Shown here piece after piece: positions 46,001-58,000 of a stretch of 64,000 nucleotides of DNA (position 1 is its first letter; every line of letters begins with the position of its first letter). Origin of the DNA: Pohlia nutans. Its lineage: Eukaryota > Streptophyta > Bryopsida > Bryales > Mniaceae. Location of the stretch: NCBI GenBank assembly GCA_022496805.1, contig CM040093.1, forward strand, positions 6,038,213 through 6,102,212, given 5' to 3'. The translations under genes and the position numbers were made by a program. Under the pieces are notes generated by a model. That model did no database searches and was not told the DNA's origin. It was given only the letters and a program-made list of their open reading frames with translations.

Positions 46001-49000
46001 GTGTTAGAAATTCCGTCTTTAACACCATGTATATAGTTGCAGCCATGGTGTCTATAACACCTTCTAATTTTTGTAATTTTTCAATGCTTTTTTCTTACCA
46101 AAAAGATATTGCTCAAAAATGACACTATTTTTGGAGGGGTACCCATATCAGGCCATCACCCAATGCGTTATCGAAAAGAGTCAACATCGAAATCGAACTT
46201 TACATTGGATTGCCACCATATTTGAACCCTAACTTGGATGTTGCTTCATGTTTGTGATCTTCTTTAAATAGGACACTCGAGAACGCCGAAGATTTTTCAT
46301 TTCTGAGAGATTATTTAGAAGAGAACAAGAAGAGGTTTAATGAGATGAAGGAATTGATCGTTGTACCTCAGAAGGTATAATTCTCAAGACTACTCTGTTG
46401 TGAAATCGTCACTGAGTATATTTTAATCCTTGTAATCGAACAATTGCATGTTTTTTTTTAAAGGATTTTTCCTTGAATGATTTTTTGTGAACGTGCTTTG
46501 GAGGGAGCTAGGTACGAGATTTTTTTGAGAGAAAGAGCTTTTTAATGCCAACTGCGGACTCAGATTTATACTGGACTACAATCGGCTGGCCTCAGCAGCT
46601 CCAAAAATCCCTTGAAGAATCCGAAAAGAATCTTGCTGCTGGCAAGGTATGCCACTCCTAATAACATTCTTAACCCCTAGAGGACCAAGAAGCCCAAATT
46701 GGGCCTCATGTTTTTTATAGCAGTTTTGAGTAGGTCTTATGTAAGCTTCCTTTTATTCAAATTTATTTGTCTTTCGATCAACACATGCAATGTTCTTCAC
46801 TAATTCTGATGATATAAAATTTGTATCCATCTGCATTATATTTTTCAGAATATGATCGATTAAACTTGTCATTTTAAAACCATGAATCCTTGGGGTTAAG
46901 TGGCATATTGGAACACCTTGGAATCTGTTTGAATCTTGGGAATCTATGATGTCCATTCTCTTATTCTTTATATAAGCGAGGAAGGTCGTAAGATATTAAA
47001 AACAGAATTTGATGTAAGCATGAATGTACACGGTTGTTCATTACCAAGCCTGAATAGTGCATTTTCAATGCAAGTTGTAATTAGAAAGGGTACACTGCTC
47101 AGAAGCTAGAAAATGTTATGTTTGATGTCACTCAAGGGAACATTGGATCCCTCATAGGTGATGGTCTGATATGGGTACCCCCTCCAAAAATAGTGTGATT
47201 TTCGAGAAACATCTTTTTGGTAAGACAAAAACATTGAAAAATTACAAAAATTAGAGGGTATTATAGACACGATGGCTGCAACTATATACCTGGTGTAAAA
47301 GATGGAATTTCTAGAACACATACAATGAGTTAGACATAAGTCACATTATGTGAGACGCGTAAAAATGGTACCCATATCAGGCCATTCCCATAAAAATGGT
47401 ACCCATATCTGAATGACAAACGCTGCATGATGTTTGTAACTGACCGTAGCGTAGAGAGAAAAGTGAAAATTCAATAAATCAAGCTCTAAATTTCATGTCT
47501 CTGGAATTCTCAAACATAAGTTTAGCGAAGTCCTAGGTTAGAATTGTTCATCAGTATATGGCACTCATTTTAGCCTCATGATTTAGATAGTCCTCTAGTA
47601 CGTATTTTGTAGGTCGAAAGATTTCAAGATTACTAATCATTTGAATAAGGCTTGATTGGCAATTCATTTGCTACAAAATTAATGTAGTAACTATTTTAGT
47701 TACACCCACACTAATTATTTACTGAAAATTGTTACAGTTGAAGTACATGGGGGAGCTCGTTATGAACCAATTGCAACTAAAGAAAGATGTTGCGGAGCTC
47801 GAAGCTCTTGTGAAGGAGTTTATGGATCTGGGAGAACTTGAGAACTGGGAGGAAAGATACATTGTCTGCACAGAGCTTGAGGCTAAGCTCCAAGTTTGCC
47901 GTGATAAGGCTGATCTATATGGGAGCCGGGAGGAGGTAATTGCCATCATCCAACCTGCATGTAAAGCTACATTAATGTCCATGAATTGAGGTGGTGAACA
48001 ATTTGAACAAAATTCAAACATATTAAGGCACTAGAGAAATTCGTAAAGCCGTGAAATCTCAGGCTTTCGGTACTGTGTCAGTCAAGATTCTGGCTCACAG
48101 GGCAATAAAAGTAGGAGTGTCGGGTTCCAAAAATAAAAACCAGATGAGATATATTTTTGGAAATTAAACTTGGGTGACTGGGTTTGCTCCCGTGTCAAGA
48201 CGCGCCACCGGGTAAGGCGCCGGAGCCTGTCCGCAAATAAACCACATGACTGGAATGTAGTGACCGTCAAGGATTAAACATATTAAGGCACTAGAGAAAT
48301 TTGTAAAGTCGTGAAATCTCAGGCTTCTAGTACTGTGTCAGTCAAGATTCTGACTCACAGGACAATAAAAGTAGGAGTGTCGGGTTCGAAAAATAAAAAC
48401 CGAATGAGTTATATTTCCGGAAACTACACTTAGGTGATTGGGTTTGCTCCCGTGTCAAGGCTCGCCACCGGGTAAGGCGCCGGATTGAGCCCGTCCACAA
48501 ATAAAGCACGTGACCGGAATGTAGCGACTGCCAAGGATTGAACCTTGGACCTCATGTCCCTAAGAGCCTCATGGGCTTCTAATCCAAGCCCAATACACCT
48601 CTCTTGAGCTTGCGGATATTTGTAAAATAGAGGATGGGGGATGCAATTATGGATGGGTGATCCACAGACCTTGCAAATTTCTCTGCTGACCAGAAAATGT
48701 AGGAAAAGAAAAAATTAGATTCCGAAGCTATTATATCACTCATCTGCAATATTAGCCTGTTGATGTCAGTAACAGTTTTGTGTTTAACGGGATTCGTGAA
48801 TGTGCAGATCTTCGCACAAATTCCGCAAGAGCATCCCGCTATTGAGAGAATGGAAAAAGACTTTGAGAATCATATTTTGCTTTGGCATACAGCCAACGAC
48901 TTTCTTCAAATATATCCGAATTGGATGGACGGTCCATTCACTCTGATCGATGGTGAAGAGATGCTTAACAATATGGACAAGTGGGTTCGTGCATCTGCGA

Positions 49001-52000
49001 AATGTGCAAAGTTGTTGACTAAAGACCCCAAAATTGCCGCAGAGCAGCTGCGGAAGAAGATTATGGATTTTAATGTAAGTTGCAATGGGAACTTGGGCTT
49101 TGATATGCTCCCTCTATTTGGAAATAACTGTCCTAGTTTTTGGCGTTTTTTAACTTTACGCTTTTTAAATAAAAAAATGAAGTTGTCTTAGTACTCGAAA
49201 AATGGTCTATCTTTAATAGTAGTATGTAGTTTTTGTGTTTCACTCTCATTGTCCGCCCTGTTTGAAGTAGACAGGGTTTACATTTGAAGTATGAAACATA
49301 GAAAAATTATTGAAAAAAAAAAACATGCCAAAAATTAGGACAATTATTTCTGGACAGAGGTAGTATTACTTACGCTCCCGATTCTTCTGACTAGCTTGTA
49401 CTTCACACCCAGAGTTAATTTACAAGATTTTTAACATGGTTTTCAAGAGATTTTTAATAACATCATAGGAGATTGATCATAGGGAGGGCAAGAGAACTAT
49501 TTGCTTCTTATTGACTTTTATGCAACAGATCATATATGACTATGAATAGACAACTTAATTGCTTCTTCTTATTAATTGATACTCTTATGTTACTATGAAT
49601 AAACAAATTAACTTATTCTTCTTATTGATATCTTGTATAGTTGTGTAATGGAGGGAAGACTGAGATAGTTAGCATAAGCAAAGTCGTAGCCTAATCGGTA
49701 ACAAAGTGTTAGTGGAGCAAATTGAATTCTACCTACTTATAAGGTGCTATTGTCACTATGATCTAAATTATTTAACTCAGTTGCCCACAACTTTTCAACA
49801 ATTGAAATTTTCATGTAACAGATCATATGTGACTATGAATAGACAACTAAATTGCTTCTTCTTATTAATTGATATTCTATGTGACTATGAATAAACAACT
49901 AAACTTATTCTTCTTATTGATATCTTGCATAGTTGTGTGTATTAGCGTAAAGGAGAGAAGATTGAGATAGTTAGCATTAGCAGAGTCGTAGTCTAATCGG
50001 TTACAAAGTGTCAGTGGAGCAAATTGGATTCTACCTACTTACGATAGTCACTATGATCCAAATTATTTAACTCTGTTGATCAATAATTGAAATTTTCATG
50101 TTTGACAGACGAACGTACCGATGATTTACGCCTTGAGAAACCCCGGCATGCGGGATCGGCATTGGAAGCGATTATCAGGCCTGGTTGGTTTCGAGGTGGC
50201 ATGTACCCCGGAATTTACCGGAAGAATGGCGATCGAATTGAATCTGCCAAAATATATAGCACAGTGTGAGGAGGTAAGTGAATTCGCCAGCAAAGAGCAT
50301 GCATTGGAAAAGGCCCTCGACAAGATGCAAAGTGACTGGCTGGGCGTCAAGTTTGAATATGCTGATTGGAAAGCAACAGGCACAACCATTCTCCGTGGAA
50401 CTGACGAAATCCAACAAGTTCTTGATGATCAGTTAATCAAAACGCAGTCGATGACCGCGTCGCCGTATATTGGTCCTTTCGAAGATCGTGTACGCATCTG
50501 GTTCGAGAAGCTTCAATTCTTCAATAAGGTATACTGTTCTCCCCCCTTTAATATGACACAAGTTTTGAGAAAACGGGAAAAGTGTCATAATATCGAGGTA
50601 TCGCCATATTCGTTTAATTGGGAATTTTCGCCATATTGGGACTTTTTGAAATCTACAATAGGCATAGACTTAGTGAGAAATTCTATACCAATTGTAGATT
50701 TCAAAGAGTCCCAATATGACGGAAATTCCCAATTAAACGAATATGGCGATAGGTGTCATATAATGCATAATATGACATTTGGAGATTTTATGTCGCATTA
50801 ATGAGGGAATGTAAATTTCCCAAAATAATGATTCAAATAGAGTTATCCTTAAAGTCACCTTGTGTTTGAATAAGATACTGTGAATTTTGTTTTAATATAT
50901 TCTTATTTGTTCACCCCAAATAGTGAAAAGGTATGGAAGAGTTTAGTGGTCTCTCATAAGGGGAGAGTAGTTTTGTCTCAATAACCCTTTGCCCAGTGGA
51001 CAATGAGTTATTAGCATTACGAACAGACACTTTATTCATGCCGGCCTCTTAAGGGTTCGGAGTTATTATCTATCTATCTGGTCTCTCATTATTAGGTGAT
51101 CAAATAAGAGTATTTAAAAGCAAAATTCACGATATCTAGGTGACTTTAAGGATAACTCTAATGTATACAAGCTTTAAGTCTCTACCATGCATATTTTTGA
51201 AACCGTGACTTTTTTTGAAGATGATAGAATAATGAATGAAGAAAGAAAGATGAAGGGAGACTGTAAACTCTTTATTAAAAAGATGAACACTTTGCAAAAC
51301 ACAAACTAAACAATGATGAAAACATATGAAGTTGAAAACAAACCTGTTCAATGAAAATAAGAGTCTAAAGATTCCCCACAAATGTTTAAGTAGTATATGT
51401 TGGAATCTCGATCTTTGCTAGAACTGATATGTGCAGCTTGTTCAACTAAATTGAGTAATGGAAGTTTTGTGCAGATCTTAAAAGAATGGTTGAATTGCCA
51501 GATGCAGTGGCTGTATCTGGAACCCATTTTCACTTCAGAAGATATTATGTCGCAAATGCCAACGGAAGGTCGACGATTTAAGATCGTTGATGGTGTGTGG
51601 AGAAAGATCATGACAAAATTAGCCAAAAATTCCGATGCTATGACTATAGGGGGTGACGAGGACATCATGAAACAGCTTCAGGACTCCAACAAAGACCTTG
51701 ATTTTGTAACAAGCGGCTTGAATGAGTACCTGGAGACAAAGCGCCTTGCCTTCCCACGGTGAGTGCTTGTTATCAATGATGCTTTTTGAACACTAAGAAA
51801 TCCATGTTTTGTATGACGCATTTCAGGATGTTTTCATGTTAATAATAACATCAAACGTAACGTAAAGACATTCATTTTGGGGTGATGGCCTGATATGGGT
51901 ACCCCTCCAAAAATAGTGTGATATTCGAGAAATATCTTTTTGGTAAGAAAAAACCATTGGAGAATTACAAAAATTAGAGGGTGTTACAGACATTGGCTGC

Positions 52001-55000
52001 AACTATATACATGGTGTTAAAGACGGAATTTTTAACACACATAAAATGAGTTAGACATAAGTCACACTATGTGAGACGCGTAAAAATGGTACCCATATCA
52101 GGCCATTTCCCTTTGATGTTATTCTTAACATAAAATCATCTTGACGTCACCTAAAATGCATCATGCAAAACATGGCCCGTTTCTTATAGTGGAATTTGCA
52201 AATGAGTGGTTTCTAAAGTGCTGAAAACAAATTAAAGTAATATGTAGACAAAGTTACAGGACTTTGTTTGGCTACATGGTCATATTCGTTAAAATGGAGT
52301 GGTTTCATAGCGCCAAACATTCAGAAATTTAGTACTTTGAAGTTCCTAAAGCTTTGGAAACTTTGAAAACTAGTACTTTCAAGTGCTCAGATGGGTTTGG
52401 AGGTGGCCAACAAAAGCTCTAAGTTCTAAAATCTAGGAAGGATATAGATATGAGGTTTAGCTAGTTGGGCTTTTCCATTTTACTGACCGTAGATTGAAGT
52501 ATTTTGTATTCATTCAAGATATTCAATTATGGATCCTTGTAATCTTACTACTAATTTTATGGTGGGGAGTGAGCATCATTCTACAGGTTCTACTTCTTAT
52601 CGAACGATGAACTTTTGGAGATTCTCGCTGAGACAAAGGACCCATTGCGAGTGCAGCCATTTTTGAAAAAGATTTTTGAAGGCATACATGGTATTCAGTT
52701 TGAGAAGAACATGGATGTCACGGCAATGATTAGTGAAGAGGGTGAAATGATTCAATTCATCAAGCCTTTTAATCCCAAAGATGCAATGGGATCTGTTGAG
52801 AAGTGGCTAACTCAAGTAAGGCTGGTTTTAAATAAGATGGTGCAAATCATTTTTCATTGTCTTCCTTCAAACCACGGTTGAGTGCACTCTTCAAGTACTG
52901 TAATTATACACGTGCGTGCACAACAAGGGTATTACTTAGAACAAGCATGTACAAAATGTATGTATGGGAGACATGTTTCAATCGACCAGAAAATAGATAT
53001 ACATGGGGCTTGGAGTTAAATTCCTCATTTTTAGCCCCTGTGTACATAAGAAAATGTATTTTGAGGTCGTGAGATTTGTACATATATTGCTCAATTTTAG
53101 CCAAAAAATAAATGTATACATGGGTGTTTGAATAAAGGGGATGCACGCACGTGATTCCTGGCTTTATTGAATAGTACACTCCCTGAAGTCTGGGTCCATA
53201 AGTTAGGTCAGTTCCATAAAAATCTGATCTTTGATGTCTTTTCCTGTTTAGTGTCAAACATCGTAGACGAACTCTTAAAAATATTCTCAAATATGCCATT
53301 ACCTGTAGTAAGTTGAAGGCGTGGAAAATCCAGCCACTTTGTTTTGAGTCACTCAATTTATGCATATAAATTGTATTTTTTCCAGGTGGAAGTTCAGATG
53401 AGATCAAGTCTAAAGGACGTGACAAGACGAGCATTTGAAGCATATGTTACTACAGAACGAGTGCCTTGGATAGTTTTTTGGCCAGGCCAGGTTGTGTTAT
53501 GCATATCTTCTATGTACTGGACTTCAGAAATGGGTACTTCAATTCGTGCAGATAATTTAATTGCATACGAACGCAAATGTACGTCCCAGCTGCAGGATAT
53601 CGTGAACAAGGTGAGTTGTATTTGGATTTACATGTTGTAGCAATCACATTAAATTCCTACTCCCTTCCATCAATAGTGACATAACTGTTTCAAGAAGTTT
53701 CAGATAATATCATCTTAAGATTGATCTTGGGAAAGCGAGATAAGCATGATACAATTCATGGGAATACCTTCAGTGAGGCCTCCGTATAATCACCTACTTT
53801 TGTCTACTTGCAAATTGCAGGCACCCGATGCCTGGGGAAGTCACTGTCAAATATTTAGATAACCATGAGAGAACAAATATAGGGTGTCTTTTATTCATTT
53901 GAGATAAAATTTATAAATTTTTAGAAATAATATAGGGTGTTTTAAAACCAATTGGAGAATATTTTATGAACATTTTATGAATATACCATGAATATAATCT
54001 AAAAAACTATAAATAGTAGAATATTTCAATTATTTCATAGCCCCTCATTAAATATCCTACATTCGTTCATGTATCCCAAAATTCACACTAAGTGACTTCC
54101 CTGAGACCCAACGTCAGTAAATCTTGTTCTTCTTCTAATTATGAAGAAATCATCATTAATGAAGCTCTTGACAAACTATTTTGGATTCATTTATTATTGC
54201 TCAGGTACGAGGGCAACTGTCGAAGCTGGAGAGGAAGACAATTGGAGCCCTCATTGTGATTGATGTGCACGCGCGAGATGTGTGCAAAATATTGGCTGAA
54301 CAAGGTGTAAACGATGAGTTGGATTTTGATTGGATAAGCCAACTGAGGTAAGATTGTCTTTATAATGTATATAATGCAACGTATTTAGCGATTAAAGTAT
54401 ATGATACAACGTATTGTGAAGGATGGGTACAGAACCGTAAAAATAAAGGATTCAAATAAGTTCAGGTTATTGATTGTAGTTGCAGCTTAATGCATTTAGC
54501 TTGATGTAGGAAAATCTGAAACTTAACCAAAAGCTTCCTGAAAATATCTAGCTTACTTCCCAACCTCGAATAGATCTCTCTTTTGACATTGGGATTTTTA
54601 ATTACAGGATTGTGTGCATATTAGAATCTGAGAATTCCGTGAATGTTTCACTTAAGTGCACTTATACTTAAATTGGATTCAAGGATTCGAACTTCCTGTC
54701 CTTGCAATTCAATGGAGCCACATCTTAGTACTGTATGTTTAGATAAGAAATTACTGCATTTAGGATCATGATATGGTGCAATTATGATGACCTAATTTTG
54801 ATACTTACATGGCCAAAACACACCATTGAAAGTCGTGAAATGCAAATATCATCCCATTTTTATGACTTTGGTGTCGATGAGGAATATCCCAAACTTACAG
54901 TTCGTCTAGATTTCAAGTTGAAATTTAATTTTTCAAAGAGAAAATGATCACAGTATAACGAGCCAAGGAAACTGTAACCAGTGATTAATTTAACAGATTA

Positions 55001-58000
55001 TTAAGCAATAATCTAATCATTTGAATTAATAATGCAATATAAATTAGTAATTACATATATTATATGTCATTCTACAATATACTAAAGTTTGACGATGTTT
55101 GAGAAGTTATTGGTACTCCAAAACAACTAAAATATGGTTGTAACCAGTCGTTAATAACGACTAAATGTCTAATATCTACATAAAATGAAGATATAATTTT
55201 CTAAGCACTCATCAAGAGTCGTTAGATTTGGGCGAGGTTGGCTCGTTATATTGTGAATGCACCCTCAATGGCATGTGTTTCCTGCAGATACAACTACGTA
55301 GAGAATGATGACATTGAAGTACGCATGATCAATGCATGGCTTCTATATGCTTTTGAGTATCTAGGAAACAGTGGACGCCTGGTTATTACTCCATTGACAG
55401 ATCGCTGCTACCGTACTCTCATGGGAGCTCTTCACCTCACTTTAGGTGGCGCTCCTGAAGGACCTGCAGGTAAATACTTTGCAGATTTTCAAGTTCTTTG
55501 GTTTCTAAGTTCCATTAAGTTTTTCAAGTAGTTGACCATCCATGTGTCAAAAAGTCACAAACTTATCAAGATTCAGATTTTGTGTCAACAAGGTGTTTTT
55601 GTCACATGTAGTACATCTGTCATCATGCCCACATCAAGAATTTAGGACCCCACAAATTTTAAACGATTTTCATGCGACATCCGATATTTCATGGGTTTGT
55701 ACAATTTTTTGCACAGATTTTGTGCTAATTCTGCACAAGTTTTGCACTTTGTTAGATAACAAAAAGAGTGAATGAAGAATCTGTGCGGATTCAGTGCAGA
55801 ATTAGCGCAAAATCCATGCGAAAAATGCACGCACCCATGAAATATCAGATATCGTTAAAAATTAGTGAGGTCCTAAATTCCTAATGTGCAATACCAAAAT
55901 TCTCAGACAAGGGTTTTGTAATAGTGAATACTGGGGACTAAGAGTCTTGAGAGAGCTATCAGGTTTACTTGAAATCAATTTAATTTTTTTGTACAGAATA
56001 CATGTTTGTCTTTGTTATTTTTGGGTCAAGCAAAAATGTAGAGTTTATACTGAGTGCCAACTCCTTTTTTTCCTTGCAATCCACAGGTACGGGAAAAACC
56101 GAGACAACAAAAGATTTAGCAAAGGCCATTGCCATGCAATGTGTGGTTTTCAACTGCTCAGACGGTTTAGACTACTTAGCTATGGGTAAATTTTTTAAGG
56201 GGCTTGCTAGCTCTGGAGCGTGGGCTTGTTTTGATGAATTCAACCGCATTGATTTGGAGGTATTTATATTTCTTTCACAATCATGAAGGTTTTGTCTTCT
56301 TATATGTTCTTATGTTAGGTTGGTTTGGCAATATGTTATACGACCACTTAGGCTACTTTGTATTTTAGGAGACCCTCATAAATCACAAACTCTACGGAGT
56401 AAGGTCTATGTGTGAATGATTGCTAAATTGTGTAGGTCGTCCCAATTATCGTCAAACCAAATATTTACAAAAAGGGGTCCCAACGGGTTGATCTCAATGA
56501 CTTTTGATTTTTATAACTACACTTGGGGTCTTCTATACTATCACTCCCCCCACCACTTATGTTTTTGTTGACTTGACATTTTTGATGTCTAATGTTACAA
56601 ACATTACTAGCTATCAATGTATGGTAGTAGAAGATAGATAAATAGAAACTCCGGTCCTCATTCGAGGCCAACATGAATAAAGTGTCTGTCCGAGCCAATG
56701 CCCACTTGACAAAGAGCCATTGGTACAAAACTACTCTCCCCTAAACTACTCTCCCCTATTCGATATAGACACTCTAGTAACCAGTAACAAGTAACCAATC
56801 ACATTCTAAGGTAGTAGCATTAATTATAGTTACCATTGATGGTAAAGAAAAAATAGAATAACACTATCAATCTTTGATTTGAAGCAGGTACTCAGTGTGA
56901 TTGCGCAACAGATTTTAACAATCCAACGGGCTAAATCATCAAATGCTGTAAAATTTACATTTGAAGGGGTGGTCCTTACATTGAAGAGGACATGCAATGT
57001 GTTCATTACAATGAATCCTGGTTACGCTGGTCGCTCTGAGCTACCAGATAATTTGAAGGCTTTGTTTCGTTCTGTGGCCATGATGGTTCCCGATTATGCT
57101 CTTATTTCAGAAATTACATTATATTCCTTTGGTTACCTGGATGCTAGATCATTGGCTCGTAAACTGGTGGCTACATATCGACTTTGCAGGTACTACTTAA
57201 TATTCTCTCACTTTTTCCTTTATGCTTTTTATGATGCATTAGCATTTGGTATAATTACTTGTATCGATGTAGTAGGTATTATAACTGGTTTTGTTCAAAC
57301 TATCATAACATTCAGTAGCCTCTGTGACTGTTGCCTTCCACCAACAGAATGATGTGGAATATCCCACATTATTTCATCCCCCAATGAAATGATGTGGAAT
57401 ATTCCACATCACATCAGTAGCTATGGAGCAGGTGGTATTAAGCAAGAGCAATCAACCATGGCGAACAGTAATTGAAAGCACTCACTCAATCACAATTCAA
57501 CAATGTTTTGTAATTGTTTATTTGATTCAATAATCCATTCAATTACAAATCACTGGTCACTCCATAAAAAAGGTGAATGAAACTAAAAAGCAGCCTCTTG
57601 GAAGGATATTGAATGTTATGATGCAAAATTTGACATGATTCTAATTTCCAATTGTATTTATTGAGCTCCAAATTAAACAGTGAGCAGCTGTCAAGCCAGA
57701 ACCATTATGACTATGGTATGCGAGCTGTGATTTCCGTGCTTCGTGCGGCGGGTGCTGTGAAGCAGAAGTTCCCGGAGGAAGACGAAGGTGTGCTTATGTT
57801 GAAATCACTCAAGGATGTCAATGCTCCCAAGTTTCTCGCTCACGATGTTCCATTATTTGAGGGTATCTTGTCCGATTTGTTTCCGGGTGTCGTTCTCCCT
57901 GAGCCGGATTACACCGACATGACCATCGCCATTCGCAACAACTCTTGGGCCAGAAACATCCAGCCCACCGCCTTCTTCCTCGAGAAGGTTACAAACCAAT

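Noticed and set aside
52904..53443. 179-codon minus-strand frame
   Set aside because: Lies across dynein intron 15 and the start of exon 16, antisense. No motif support.
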